Notes: a model not told the origin generated them from the letters alone. A stretch of DNA of 64,000 nucleotides from Brucella grignonensis (GCF_002252505.1 NZ_NNRL01000143.1:62001-126000); one strand, 5' to 3'. Numbered from the stretch's first letter, positions 7,793-17,723 are shown. Translations and numbers: made by a program.

Positions 7793-8676
7793 CACGCAGG
7801 TCTCCCCTGCCAACCGACAAAGCTTGACGGCCCGCCATAGGCAGCGTGGCGCTCCGGATCGATCACGAAGCCAAAACGACCGACGCGATATTCATCCAGA
7901 GGGACGAGAAAGCGACGTTCCTCGGCGCCTGGCCCACGCCTGCCACCGGGAACAGCGACGACCTCGGTGAAGCCGGGTTGGTGATCGCAGACGATCGCCG
8001 ACACCACGATCCAGTCATCGTGGTGCTTCGCGAAGAAAGCACGCTCATCCTTCTTCCGGGATTCACCGGGTGCAAGCACGCTGTTTGTGATCGCTTCCCA
8101 AGCGTCCGGGAAGCTGTCCTTCATGGTCTTCTCGGCGGCACGACGCTCGAAGCTGGTAAACAAATGCGGGAAGCTGAACGCGATGATCGCCCACGCCTCA
8201 TCCTCTTCATAAGCGGCGCCAACGGCCCGGATCGAGTGATGGACCTTGCCGTTGCGATCGGCCGAAAGGAGAAATCCACCATGGCCGGCTGTCGAGTGGA
8301 AGACAACACCGTCGGCATAAACGGTCGCACCTTGCGACTGACCCCAGGGCGTACTCGCACGGGAGCGTTCCTCGCGCCGGCAAAGAGCGACCTTCTCGCG
8401 TTGGTGCTCGGCATTCTCCAGAACCCTTGCCCGGAAGGCAATCTCGTCGGCGAGTTCGCCGCCATGACCATAGAAATCGTCGCGCTTCCATTCCGCCATG
8501 GGCCGGCGAATGCGCCAACCGGTGACAAGATAATGCCGGCCGTCGCGGGCGGGAGCCATGGCGAACGCATGTTCACCGACGAGGGCAACGGGCATGCCAT
8601 CGGCGCTTCGACCAAAGGAAACCCCCAAAAATCCGTGAGTTTGGATGAGATCATGCTCGGGGTTGCGCGCATTCAT
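7792..8676 (-). CDS. Plasmid-block hypothetical protein (DUF7007-like)
   Basis: Start at 8676 (MNARNPEHDL) is chosen because it forms an ATGA overlap with the preceding gene; the frame is open further upstream but out of context. The product has about 294 residues. Visible blocks are FLGVSFG, GRHYLVTGWRI, TPWGQSQGATVYADGV, FHSTAGHGGFLLS and a C-terminal GFVIDPERHAAY. The TPWG and HSTAGHGGF signatures recall the DUF7007 family of alphaproteobacterial plasmids, a tentative match from memory. No known activity. It lies between two small genes with which it overlaps at both ends, so expression is probably coupled. Confidence 0.65.
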   Translation of the reverse strand: MNARNPEHDLIQTHGFLGVSFGRSADGMPVALVGEHAFAMAPARDGRHYLVTGWRIRRPMAEWKRDDFYGHGGELADEIAFRARVLENAEHQREKVALCRREERSRASTPWGQSQGATVYADGVVFHSTAGHGGFLLSADRNGKVHHSIRAVGAAYEEDEAWAIIAFSFPHLFTSFERRAAEKTMKDSFPDAWEAITNSVLAPGESRKKDERAFFAKHHDDWIVVSAIVCDHQPGFTEVVAVPGGRRGPGAEERRFLVPLDEYRVGRFGFVIDPERHAAYGGPSSFVGWQGRPA

Positions 8677-9161
8677 GCCGCTACCCTCCCTTCCACAGCA
8701 TCCGCCGCGATCGCGTCGGCCGAGATCTCCTGCATGACGGCGTTCGGATAGCCGTGGCGGGTCAGCCATTCCTCAGCGGCCGCGCGATTGGCGGCAAGAT
8801 GGACAAGCTCGGCATCGTCGCCGGCGCGGTCGAGTACGAGAACCGAGCCGATAGCCGGCCGCCCGACGACTGCGAACTTCAGCTCGCTGTTCACCGAGAA
8901 TGTCCGGTGGACACGCAGGACGATCGTGCCCTGACTGCCGTAATCGCCCTCGTGCAGGGTGATGTAGGCAGGGATCGTCGTGTTGCCGATGCGGGATTCG
9001 GCCTGTTTTCGGACCAGGCGACCGCCCGAGCTTCGGTTTTCCCAGGCGGCGAGCTTCTTGCGGTGGCGCTCCGGCGGTCGCGGCGTGCCATCGGAATATC
9101 TCAGGGTCGAGCCCAGGGGCACGAGGTCGTAGATCATTTCGGCGGACATGGTTTTCTTCAT
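8673..9161 (-). CDS. Hypothetical protein of the plasmid block
   Basis: This 162-residue protein begins MKKTMSAEMIYDLVPLGSTLRYSDGTPRPPERHRKKL. The N-terminal part reads like a small folded domain (SRIGNTTIPAYITLHEGD, then VLRVHRTFSVNSELKF). The C-terminal third is alanine-rich with LTRHGYPNAVMQEISA. No catalytic motif is evident. It opens a tightly overlapped three-gene unit. The DNA just upstream (9162-9243) has a short GC hairpin (CCGCCG/CGGCGG). The coding evidence is the uninterrupted frame, codon bias like its neighbours, and the overlap with the next gene; the function is unknown. Confidence 0.62.
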   Translation of the reverse strand: MKKTMSAEMIYDLVPLGSTLRYSDGTPRPPERHRKKLAAWENRSSGGRLVRKQAESRIGNTTIPAYITLHEGDYGSQGTIVLRVHRTFSVNSELKFAVVGRPAIGSVLVLDRAGDDAELVHLAANRAAAEEWLTRHGYPNAVMQEISADAIAADAVEGRVAA

Positions 9162-9243
9162 GGTGTTGATGGTGGAAACAAAACCGCCGCGGCGATATGC
9201 CGGCGGCGGGATGATCGTTCACAAGAGTTGAAGCGGAGGCGCC

Positions 9244-10983
9244 CTATTCAGCGGCGACCTTGTAGGCCTCACGCTGTTCGTCGGTGAGGTCGTCGTTCTG
9301 CGGAGCCGGATACTCCTCGACGTAGCCATGCGCGGGTTCGACAACGGCATCGCCGTCGAATTCGTCCTGGTCTTCCGGAGTGCCGTCGTCCTCAGAATTT
9401 TCCGTGCGCTCGTTCTTTTTGAGCCACGACGAAAGTTTCGCCTGGTCGGGTCCGAACAGCGCCGACGGATGGATGAAGCGACCGTCCTTGAAGTGTTCCA
9501 CCAGGGCCGCGCGGGTGGCCTTAACCTTCTGACGCGGCAAGACCGATGTATCGGCGCACGACGCCTCCAGAGCCGCTCGTGACAGGCAAGAGAGGAAGTC
9601 TTCCGTACCCATGTTGGGCAGGAAGTTGTCCGCACCGATCACGTCGCCAGCCACTCGGGAGAGGATGCCGCTGTCAGACCGGTTCTCCCGGCAAGACAAC
9701 ACATCGATCAGCAGGGACCGAACCGCGATGCGTAGCGTGTCCATGTCGAAGTCGAACTTACCCTCCTGGTCGAACAGGCGCGCGGCATGTTCGCCGAGAC
9801 CCGCCGCCCCGTAATACGAGATGTCGCGCGCACCCGACGCTACCGTCACGTTCTGGCCGGCGAAGGCGAGAACCAGCAACGCCATCAGCGTGTCGTCCTC
9901 GATCGGCGTCCGCGACAACGCCTCGTGCAGAGCATCGGTGCGCAGATCGCCGATCATCTCGATGCCCTTGCGGGTGACATCGGGGCGCGTTTTGACGACG
10001 ATCGCGGCATCGTTACCCTCGCCAAGCGGCTGCTCGCCCTTCTTCGGCTTCTTCGCCTCGGGCATGCGGAAGTGGACCGACTGCACCTTTCCCTCGCGAT
10101 CGAGATAGAGGGCGGTGTGATCGGACTTGCCGGGCTTGCCATAAACGCGCTCGGCCTTCTTCGGCAGCTCCGGCTGGCCCCAGTTGTTAACCTCGGTGAT
10201 GACCCCCTTCTTGGGAAGGTGCTGCGTCATCCACTCCTGCTGCGCGCCGAGGAACGCCTCGACGTCGGTCGTGTAGCGGCTGTCCTGATCGGCCGGCGCG
10301 AACAGGTCTTCGACCCAGGCGATGCCGTAGGCCTGAGCGAGTTCGTCGTCGAAGCTCGCGTCGCGGGCGTACATGCGGGTCTTCTGCAGGCCCTGCGCCA
10401 CGCTCCACCAGGAGACCTGCGGGTCAGCCTTGGACGGCTTGTGCTTCTTCCAGACCTCCTTCTGCTCGTCGAGCGAGGCCGAAGCGATGGTGCGGAGCTG
10501 GCTTTCATTGGGCATATCGCCCTTCGCCATCTGATCCAGCATCGCCGGCAGGACATTGGCGAGCAGACGCAGCTTGCGGATCTGGCGAACCGGCAGAGCC
10601 AGGGCGACCGCGATCGCTTCCTCAGTCCAGCCAAGCGCAACCAGACGCTCGATTGCCCGCCACTGGTCGACGGGATTGAGCTGCTCATGCGCAAGCGTTT
10701 CGGCGAGCGAGCGCATCGCGCCGCCGTCCTCGGCCCGCTCTATCACCAGCACCGCGATCTCCTCAAGCCCGGCCGCGATGGCCTGCTTGACGCGGCGATG
10801 ACCGGCATCGATGACGAAGCCGTTGCCACCATCGACGTCAGGGGCGACGACGGGCGGCTGCACGATGCCGACGGCACGGATGGTCGCGAGCAACAGGGCG
10901 TCTGCCTGCGGGTTGGACTTTGAACGCCGTGCCTTGTCGGGGTTTGCCTTTAGCGCGCGCGGATCAACAAACTTCAGTTCCAT
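9244..10983 (-). CDS. ParB/RepB/Spo0J-family protein of plasmid type
   Basis: An AAGGAG seven bases before the ATG at 10983 sets the start of a 579-residue product. Residues 1-110 form a ParB/Srx N-terminal domain with PRALKANP and VIDAGHRRVKQAI (GHRR at 61-64), and a helix-turn-helix region follows to about 170. The remaining 400 residues are unlike chromosomal ParB and include a long acidic tail. There is no ParA gene beside it, so it is probably not a segregation protein. Such orphan ParB-like proteins of conjugative plasmids are nucleases or DNA-binding helpers in the leading region. The family is sure; the role is inferred. Confidence 0.8.
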   Translation of the reverse strand: MELKFVDPRALKANPDKARRSKSNPQADALLLATIRAVGIVQPPVVAPDVDGGNGFVIDAGHRRVKQAIAAGLEEIAVLVIERAEDGGAMRSLAETLAHEQLNPVDQWRAIERLVALGWTEEAIAVALALPVRQIRKLRLLANVLPAMLDQMAKGDMPNESQLRTIASASLDEQKEVWKKHKPSKADPQVSWWSVAQGLQKTRMYARDASFDDELAQAYGIAWVEDLFAPADQDSRYTTDVEAFLGAQQEWMTQHLPKKGVITEVNNWGQPELPKKAERVYGKPGKSDHTALYLDREGKVQSVHFRMPEAKKPKKGEQPLGEGNDAAIVVKTRPDVTRKGIEMIGDLRTDALHEALSRTPIEDDTLMALLVLAFAGQNVTVASGARDISYYGAAGLGEHAARLFDQEGKFDFDMDTLRIAVRSLLIDVLSCRENRSDSGILSRVAGDVIGADNFLPNMGTEDFLSCLSRAALEASCADTSVLPRQKVKATRAALVEHFKDGRFIHPSALFGPDQAKLSSWLKKNERTENSEDDGTPEDQDEFDGDAVVEPAHGYVEEYPAPQNDDLTDEQREAYKVAAE

Positions 10984-11478
10984 GGAAATGCTCCTTACGG
11001 GGTTGCCGGACACCGCCAATCGCGACGTCCTTTCTCGTCTTCTTCCCGAAGACCTCCCCCGGCCCGCGGAGCGGACGGGCCGGTGCAACTGCGGCCGAGC
11101 ATCCCTGCCCGGCAGGACAAGCGGGGCTAACAGCCCTGCGAAGGACGACGCGGCCGGGATCGCGAGCGGCGCGGTTGAGCGCATGCGTCATCGGTTCGGT
11201 CGATCTGCGAACGGTATTTTTCCTTCTCCTTTCCCATGCTTTACCCTTCACACACGCGTGTAACGTTGCGTCGCCAGCGTCTAAGGGTCCGACCTGACCA
11301 TTGCTTTGCCCAGATCGTTTCACTTGCCTTGCGCAAGAGGATTGTTGGTCTCGTCAAGACCATTGCGGGATAGTCGCGGTGGGGCGACGACGCCGACGAT
11401 GGGACACTCGTCGGCCGGGTGCGCCCCCCGATAGGCGGGTCACTTGCCCGGCTAGCCAACGGCATCTTGTCGTTGCCT
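10984..11478. other. 495-bp gap between the ParB-like and methylase-helicase genes
   Basis: No convincing ORF is present. A perfect 8-bp stem with an 8-base loop (GCCGACGA 11392-11399, TCGTCGGC 11408-11415) lies 64 bp past the stop of the methylase-helicase gene and could help to terminate it, although no T-run follows. A second small hairpin (TGGTCT/AGACCA) lies near 11345-11362. The part nearest to 10983 should hold the promoter of the ParB-like gene, but I cannot pick a convincing -35/-10 pair. Unlike 6095-6282 and 7034-7289, I found no long inverted repeat here. Confidence 0.4.
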
Positions 11479-14400
11479 CTACGCTGCCTTTGAGGTCAGA
11501 GCCGGTGTGCCGTCGATATCCTCGGCGAGCGCCTTCTCGACCTCGTGAAGTTGCCGACGCTTCTCGGCCAGGTCCCCCGCGAAGGCGAATTCCGCGCCGT
11601 CGTCCCTGGACTGGTACGACGCACGTCGGCGCCGGGCATCGGCAAGACGTTGGGAAACGCGCTCCCGCTCACCCTCGAAATCGTCTAGCGCGTGTTCGAG
11701 GCGGGAAACTGCGCCAAGCGGCGTGACCGTCATGGAAAGTTCCATTTCGTAGTCGGCGCCGGTACGCATCAGCATGGTGGTATAGCGGTAGCCGTCCTTG
11801 CCGAAGCGCTCGCCCTCATATTCCAGATCAAAGCCTCCGATGGAGGCTATGACGTTCTCGCCTTCATGCTGGAGTTGCACCAAGGTCAAGATTTCCTTCA
11901 TGAGCGCGCGGCCTGCCTCCTTGCGTTCGGCGAAGATCTTACCCGCGACGGTCATGGTGAATGTCTCCCCGGCCGTCGGAACGAGACGCTCGATATCCCG
12001 GCCGATCTCGGCGATCCGACGCGTGGAATACTCGATATCGCGCTCGGCTTCGCGAATCTGCCGGCGAACGGCATGCTGGTCGTCAATATGGGCGGCGCGC
12101 TGGCGCTCCAGCCGCGCAATGTCTGCTTCGAGGCCTGCCTTCTGCATGAGGCGTTGATCGCCGGACGCGATGGCCTTGGCCATGGCAAACTGGTTCGCCT
12201 GGCCTTCGCCGAGATCCTCGAGGCGGCGGACTGAGGTATCGCCCGAGAGCGCGGCCGCGATAAAGCGAGCCTTGCGCTCGTTGTTCTGCCACATCGTGGC
12301 GTCGAGCGAACCTTCGGTAGCGTAGGCGAAGATGTCGACCTCGTCATGTTGGTTCCCTTGACGCACGATGCGGCCCTCGCGTTGCTCGATCTGCGATGGC
12401 AGCCAAGGCACGTCGAGATGGTGGAGCGCCTTAAGTCTTAGCTGGGCATTGACGCCGGTCCCCATCGTATCAGACGATCCGATCAGAAACCGGACCTTGC
12501 CCGCACGGACGTCACCGAAGAGCCTCTGCTTGGCTTCGGACTTCTTATAGTCCTGCATGAAAGCAATTTCCGACGCCGGTACGCCCATACGGATCAGTTC
12601 GTCCCTGATCCAGCGATAGGCGGAAAAGCCCCTGCTCTTCTCCACCGAGATGGTGCCGAGATCAGAGAAGATCATCTGCGCGGCGCCCGGAAGCTCGAAC
12701 CGCTTGCCGTCGTGTCGGGTATAGGCGCTATCCGCCGTGGTCCTCCAGATACTAAAGGCGTTCGAGATAAGATTGTTGAGCTTGTTGTCCGCCTCATTGT
12801 CATTGTCGGCGTCGACCAGGCGCAGATCGATGGCGGCATGCCGACCATCGGTGATGACGGAGAGCAGGATGTCGTCGCCCGGCTCGGGGGGCCGGTCCCG
12901 CTTCTCAATCTCAGCGATGCGCGCAGCGAGGACCATCTGGTAGTGTTTGAATGCCTGTGTCGGCTTGGAGGTGATGATCTGGCGCTTGCCGGTCGAGATC
13001 GAGGGCACCTTCACGAATTGCCGCAGATCCTCTGGCATCACGACGTCCGCAAAGGACCGGAACATCGCGATCAATTCGGGGACGTTGACGAAGCTGGCGA
13101 AGCGAGACACCGGCTTGTATTTGCCGGACGGCTGAAGCTCCAGTTCGGTCGTCGTGTCGCCGAAGGTTGACGCCCAGGCATCGAATTCATGCAGGCCGCG
13201 TTCCATCAGCGCCGCATAATCCATGAGCCGTTGAACCGTGAACATCTCCCCAAGCGTATTCGTGATTGGCGTACCAGATGCCAGCACCAGTGCCCGGCCG
13301 GGATTCCTGGTGTCGATGAACCGAGATTTCACATAGAGGTCCCATGCCCGCTGCGAGCCGTTCGGATCCACTCCCTTGAGCGTCGACATGTTGGTGGCGA
13401 AGCTGAGCTTGCGAAACTCCTGCGCTTCATCGACGATGATCTGGTCGACGCCGATCTCGGCTATGGTTAGGAGATCGTCCTTGCGGGTGGATAGCGCTTC
13501 AAGTCGTTCCTGCAGGCCCTCCTTCAGCCGCTCGAGACGTTTGCGTGAGACGCGGTCATCGCTCTCGACCTTGGTAAGGAGGCTTTCGTAGAGTTCCAGC
13601 TCATCGTGGATCATCTGCTGCTCAAAGGCCGAAGGGACGCCGATGAACCTGAACGCCGAATGGGTGATGATGATCGCATCCCATGTCGCGGTCGCCGCTC
13701 GCGACAGGAAGCGTGCGCGCTTGTCCTTCGTGAAATTGGTTTCGTCGGCGACGAGGATGCGGGCGTTGGGATAAAGCGCGAGGAACTCGCGCGCGACCTG
13801 CGCAAGGCAATGGCCCGGAACGGTAAGCATGGCCTTGGCGACAAGGCCGAGACGGCGTTGCTCCATGATCGCCGCCGCCATCGTCATTGTTTTCCCGGCG
13901 CCGACCGCATGCGCGAGATAGGTTGTGCCAGCGGAGATGATGCGCCAGATCCCACGCATCTGGTGGCCATAAAGAGTAAAGGCGCCCGAGGCGCCTGGAA
14001 GTTTCAGATGGGAACCGTCGAAGGCTCTGGGTGCGATGTTGTTGAAGCGGTCGTTGTAGACGCGCGACAACCGGTCGGTGCGGTCTGGATCGGACCAGAT
14101 CCAGCGCTGGAACGCCTCCTTGATCTTGTGAAGCTTCTCCTTGGCAGCCTCGGTATCGACGACGTTGAGCACACGTCGCTCGCTGTCGCCGTCCTTGATC
14201 GTATCGAAGATCTGAGGGACGCGGCTGTTCAAGGCGTCCGCCAGCAGCTCGCCGGCATGACGACGTCCTGTCCCCCATTCGGAGGTCCCGACCGCGAGAT
14301 AGCCGAGTTGGCGGGCCTCGACGGTCCATGATGCGAGTTCCGGCATGTGGTGGATTCTGATGTCGACGTCCATCGCCTCCTTGACGAAGGCGACCACATC

Positions 14401-16581
14401 GAGGGCGGGAATCCAGGGTGCGCCGAGGCGGGCGGTGATGTCGGAGGGGCGAAGGTCGATCGGCTGCACACCCTGCAATGCCGTAACGTTCCGCTCGTAA
14501 ACCGGATCGAGCGCCGCGGCGGCTTCCGCGACTTTCAGCTTGTCGCGGACATGACCCGACAGATAGCCGTCTGCCGTCTGCCAGGAGCCATCGGCCGGAT
14601 CGCAAAAGATCGCGCTACCAAGCTCGGCGACAACATCCTGCGGATCTCGGTGCAGCAACTCGGCAATATGGTCGAGATCGACCCGGCCGCGTTCGTTCAG
14701 GACAACGGCGAGCGCGTCGGCGGCACTCGTGATGATCGGCGGAGCTGGCGGGGAGATTACGCGCTCCGTGAAAATCGGCCCAGGCCTCGCTGTATCATTT
14801 TCGAGGTCGTAGTCCTCGATGGAGGCGATCAGCCAGCAATCCGGATCGTCGAGGAACGGCTGGAGGTTGGGTCGTCGATGGCTCTCGCGCGACTCGCCGG
14901 TCTCCGGATCCTCGCTGATCGAGACCGTCGTGTGGTTGATTGGACCGAAGTCGCGCATGAAGCTCGACCAAGCGATGCGGAGTTTGACCTGAAGGTCCTT
15001 CCACGGTCGATCGAGCTCCTGGGCCTTGAGCACTTCGCGCACCGCGTCGCGAACCGGGATAAGCTTGCGAATGATGCGGATATGTTTTTCCGGGATGCCA
15101 TCGGCGCTGCGGCCCTTGCGGACCTTCACAGCGATGGGCTCGCCGTCGATCAGTTGCATGAGGCCTCGGGCATTATCGAAGAAGAAGCTGCCTTCGCGCA
15201 CATGGCGCTCGGACGGAAGATCGACAGGAGAGTCACCGACCACATCCTCAAGATCGACATCGATCTCCGTAGGCTCACCGTCATAGCGGTCTTCCGGAAG
15301 GAGATTGACCGCGGCCGACAACATGTCGGAGAGAACCTCGCCCTTGTGTGGCAGGCACGTGTAGGTTTCGCCGAACGGGCCTGATGTGAGGGCGTGCGTG
15401 CCGAGGACGAAATCTGGGTGCCGTGCAAACCATCGATTGACGCGGATCGCGCCCTCGTCATCGGTTGCCGGCCGCACCTCGTCTGTGTCGAGCCATGCAA
15501 GGTCGCCCTCCGGCTCCCCGATCTTGCGCTTTCGGAGAAAAAGAATGTCGACGACGACGTCCGTGCCTGCGTCGGAGCGGAAGCTACCTTCCGGCAGGCG
15601 GATGGCTGCGATCAGATCGGCAGCTTTCGCGAGATGCTCGCGTGCGGAAACTTCGACCTTGTCCATCGTGCCGGAACTGGTGACAAAGGCCGCCAGTGCT
15701 CCCGGCTTCAATAGATCGATGGACCTGGCGATGAAGTAATCGTGCAGCCGCAAGCCGAGCGCGCGATAGGATCGGTCGGAACGGACTGTGCGATCGGAGA
15801 AAGGTGGGTTGCCAATGGCGAGATCGAAGCCCGCCGGCAGCTCCGTTCGAGCGAAGTCGCCCGTGATGATGCGCGCCTGCGGCTGCAACAGCCGGGCGAT
15901 GCGGGCTGTTACGGGATCGAGTTCAATGCCGGTGACATGGGAGACGTTGATCAGGCCTTTCGGCATCAGTGCGGGAAACAGCCCCGTGCCAATCCCTGGC
16001 TCCAGCACACGACCGCCCCGCCATCCCATGCGACGGAGGCCCGACCAGATCGCCTCAATGATGAATTCGGGCGTGAAATGGGCGTACTGGGTGCAGCGCG
16101 CGAGCGAGGCATAGTCGCTCTCGCCGACGGCATCCTCCAGCTCAGAGCCTATCTCATCCCAGCCCTTACGGAATTCAACCTCGCCCGGGCGGCGGAAGAC
16201 GCCGTTGGCGAGATCGGACGCACCGAAACCGGTGAAGCGGATGAGTTGCGCCTGTTCCTCTGCGGTGGCCGGACGTTCATCCGCCTCGATGTCGGCGGCG
16301 AGCCGGATCGCAGCGACATTGTCGCGGGCTCGTTCCTTCCAGCCCCGCGCGAGAACCCGGCCATCGGCGAGATGGAAGTTCGAACCAAGCAAACGGGCGC
16401 GCTTGGAAGGTGCGTGGGCGATGGCTGCGATCGGCATCGCCGGCGCCGGGGACGATGGATCAGGATCGGGATCGTCCTCGGGTTCAAAGCTGCCGGCGAA
16501 GGCCGTCACGCCGAGGCCGAGACCGGATGAAAGAGCTGTATTGCCGAAAAGATCGATGGTGAAAGGGTCGTCATGAGACAT
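11479..16581 (-). CDS. Giant DNA methylase-helicase (DarB-like antirestriction)
   Basis: The start MSHDDPFTIDLFG at 16581 follows AAGGAG; the product has 1,700 residues. Order of parts: a disordered acidic N-terminus; an N6-adenine-type methylase core with VLEPGIGTG near residue 194 and NPPFSD near 259; a linker; an SF2 helicase with Walker A HAVGAGKTMT near 894, DEAQEF near 1050, SGTPITNT and the arginine-finger motif QREGRIVRQG near 1400; then a C-terminal coiled coil. The architecture matches the plasmid/phage methylase-helicases related to phage P1 DarB, which shields incoming DNA from type I restriction. It is a central gene of the block. Confidence 0.85.
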   Translation of the reverse strand: MSHDDPFTIDLFGNTALSSGLGLGVTAFAGSFEPEDDPDPDPSSPAPAMPIAAIAHAPSKRARLLGSNFHLADGRVLARGWKERARDNVAAIRLAADIEADERPATAEEQAQLIRFTGFGASDLANGVFRRPGEVEFRKGWDEIGSELEDAVGESDYASLARCTQYAHFTPEFIIEAIWSGLRRMGWRGGRVLEPGIGTGLFPALMPKGLINVSHVTGIELDPVTARIARLLQPQARIITGDFARTELPAGFDLAIGNPPFSDRTVRSDRSYRALGLRLHDYFIARSIDLLKPGALAAFVTSSGTMDKVEVSAREHLAKAADLIAAIRLPEGSFRSDAGTDVVVDILFLRKRKIGEPEGDLAWLDTDEVRPATDDEGAIRVNRWFARHPDFVLGTHALTSGPFGETYTCLPHKGEVLSDMLSAAVNLLPEDRYDGEPTEIDVDLEDVVGDSPVDLPSERHVREGSFFFDNARGLMQLIDGEPIAVKVRKGRSADGIPEKHIRIIRKLIPVRDAVREVLKAQELDRPWKDLQVKLRIAWSSFMRDFGPINHTTVSISEDPETGESRESHRRPNLQPFLDDPDCWLIASIEDYDLENDTARPGPIFTERVISPPAPPIITSAADALAVVLNERGRVDLDHIAELLHRDPQDVVAELGSAIFCDPADGSWQTADGYLSGHVRDKLKVAEAAAALDPVYERNVTALQGVQPIDLRPSDITARLGAPWIPALDVVAFVKEAMDVDIRIHHMPELASWTVEARQLGYLAVGTSEWGTGRRHAGELLADALNSRVPQIFDTIKDGDSERRVLNVVDTEAAKEKLHKIKEAFQRWIWSDPDRTDRLSRVYNDRFNNIAPRAFDGSHLKLPGASGAFTLYGHQMRGIWRIISAGTTYLAHAVGAGKTMTMAAAIMEQRRLGLVAKAMLTVPGHCLAQVAREFLALYPNARILVADETNFTKDKRARFLSRAATATWDAIIITHSAFRFIGVPSAFEQQMIHDELELYESLLTKVESDDRVSRKRLERLKEGLQERLEALSTRKDDLLTIAEIGVDQIIVDEAQEFRKLSFATNMSTLKGVDPNGSQRAWDLYVKSRFIDTRNPGRALVLASGTPITNTLGEMFTVQRLMDYAALMERGLHEFDAWASTFGDTTTELELQPSGKYKPVSRFASFVNVPELIAMFRSFADVVMPEDLRQFVKVPSISTGKRQIITSKPTQAFKHYQMVLAARIAEIEKRDRPPEPGDDILLSVITDGRHAAIDLRLVDADNDNEADNKLNNLISNAFSIWRTTADSAYTRHDGKRFELPGAAQMIFSDLGTISVEKSRGFSAYRWIRDELIRMGVPASEIAFMQDYKKSEAKQRLFGDVRAGKVRFLIGSSDTMGTGVNAQLRLKALHHLDVPWLPSQIEQREGRIVRQGNQHDEVDIFAYATEGSLDATMWQNNERKARFIAAALSGDTSVRRLEDLGEGQANQFAMAKAIASGDQRLMQKAGLEADIARLERQRAAHIDDQHAVRRQIREAERDIEYSTRRIAEIGRDIERLVPTAGETFTMTVAGKIFAERKEAGRALMKEILTLVQLQHEGENVIASIGGFDLEYEGERFGKDGYRYTTMLMRTGADYEMELSMTVTPLGAVSRLEHALDDFEGERERVSQRLADARRRRASYQSRDDGAEFAFAGDLAEKRRQLHEVEKALAEDIDGTPALTSKAA

Positions 16582-16703
16582 GTTGTTCTCCTTCGTGAAA
16601 GCGCACTTCGCCGGCCCGGTGGTGATCTCCAGCAGGCTCGGCACGCGCGAATTGTGGGATTGGGATGCCGGACGGCCGCCTGACGGCGCCCATCGCCGGA
16701 TCG

Positions 16704-17105
16704 CTAGTCCTGCTGGACCGCCAGGAGTTGCATCGAGTTCGGCAGGAAAACGATCTTCAGGTGGGTACAGCCAGGGCTTGCCGCGATCAGTTTCACGAGC
16801 ATGAAGCCATCGAGAAACTCGATTCCGTCATCGCCGCCGAAATGCTGACGCTTGTAGTGCCAGTAGTCGGGGTTGGTCTTCGGGTCGCACTCTTCGGCAT
16901 AGACGACGAACGGACGCTGCCCTTCGGCGAGCTTGCCATTAGAGAGGATGTAGACGCCTTCGTCACCGACCAGCCAGACACCCGGCTTTTCATCGCGCCC
17001 AGGGTAAAGGCCATAATGGGGATTGCGGAAACCACCATTGAGGTGGGCGTCGAGCCGTCCGCGCATCATCACGACACGCACATCCGTCACGGAGAAGGTG
17101 AACAT
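16704..17105 (-). CDS. DUF3085-like small protein
   Basis: The 133-residue product carries NPHYGLYPGRDEKPGVWLVGDEGVYILSNGKL, then VVYAEECDPKTNP and a DGIEFLD segment. The GVWLVGDEGVY block is what I remember of DUF3085, a family restricted mostly to rhizobial and related plasmids. No signal peptide, no known activity. It lies between the giant methylase-helicase and a DUF1419-like gene with only a 12-bp gap to the latter, so these form one minus-strand transcription unit. The conserved acidic residues suggest a small nucleic-acid or regulator-binding protein, but this is a guess. Confidence 0.65.
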   Translation of the reverse strand: MFTFSVTDVRVVMMRGRLDAHLNGGFRNPHYGLYPGRDEKPGVWLVGDEGVYILSNGKLAEGQRPFVVYAEECDPKTNPDYWHYKRQHFGGDDGIEFLDGFMLVKLIAASPGCTHLKIVFLPNSMQLLAVQQD

Positions 17106-17117
17106 TGCCTCTTCCCC

Positions 17118-17723
17118 TCATGCCGCGATCGCGTCGGGGAGGTAGCGCAGATGCACCGGCAACTTGGCGGCGATCTCGGAATCGGTGAGATCGTCTAGCA
17201 GTTTGACGTCGCGGCCTCGGTCGGGTCCAAAGAACAGAACTGTTCGACGGCCACGCTGCGCGTGCGGAAAACGCCAATCGGCGTAACCACGGTATTCGTC
17301 GTAGCTTGAACTCCAGATATGCTCGATCCGTTCTTCGCGCGTCATTGCGCGGACCGGCCGGCTCTCCCGATCGACGATCGCGGCGCGCATATGCGCTGAT
17401 GAATGTTTATCGGCAAGGTCGCAATAGGCGTGGAAGAATCGCATCCGGTCGTCGATCTTCAGCGTGAAGAAGACGCTGGTGATGTGGCCCACGAGGAATT
17501 CGCGCATGGCGAACATTTCGCCGTTCATGAAGAGCGGCGGCAGGATATTGAACATGTAGTCATGCTCGTTCTCGGCAAGTTCGAACCACTCACCGCTATA
17601 GAGGCCGCCATCGGCGTCCTGGAAGCGATTGGGTCGCTGTGCATGGCGGTCGAACATGCGGAACATCTGCCGGCGACCGGCAATACCCTGGTAGACCTTA
17701 CGGATTGGAGAAGAGGGGTTCAT
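17118..17723 (-). CDS. DUF1419-like protein
   Basis: GGAGCC stands before the ATG at 17723, giving 201 residues. It begins MNPSSPIRKVYQGIAGRRQM, then FDRHAQRPNRF, GEWFELAENEHDYMFNILPPL, FLVGHITSVFF and YCDLADK. This series matches my recollection of the DUF1419 family, found on symbiotic and virulence plasmids of Rhizobiaceae beside antirestriction genes. No biochemical role is known. It is the first gene of the unit that continues with the DUF3085-like gene and probably the methylase-helicase. The divergent 246-bp region upstream, shared with the + strand gene at 17970, should hold its promoter. Confidence 0.7.
   Translation of the reverse strand: MNPSSPIRKVYQGIAGRRQMFRMFDRHAQRPNRFQDADGGLYSGEWFELAENEHDYMFNILPPLFMNGEMFAMREFLVGHITSVFFTLKIDDRMRFFHAYCDLADKHSSAHMRAAIVDRESRPVRAMTREERIEHIWSSSYDEYRGYADWRFPHAQRGRRTVLFFGPDRGRDVKLLDDLTDSEIAAKLPVHLRYLPDAIAA

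Noticed and set aside
9787-10923. A long plus-strand open frame opposite the ParB-like gene
   Set aside because: It is antisense to a gene with clear domains and has no ribosome binding site or recognisable protein pattern.
11180-11290. Possible att site or inverted repeat at the GC-rich/AT-rich border upstream of the ParB-like gene
   Set aside because: Only short arms of 5-6 bp could be found, as expected by chance.
12426-12431. Single CTTAAG half-sites inside genes (here and near 46253, 5700, 41740)
   Set aside because: They lack the second half 11 bp away and lie in coding sequence, so they are not counted as boxes.
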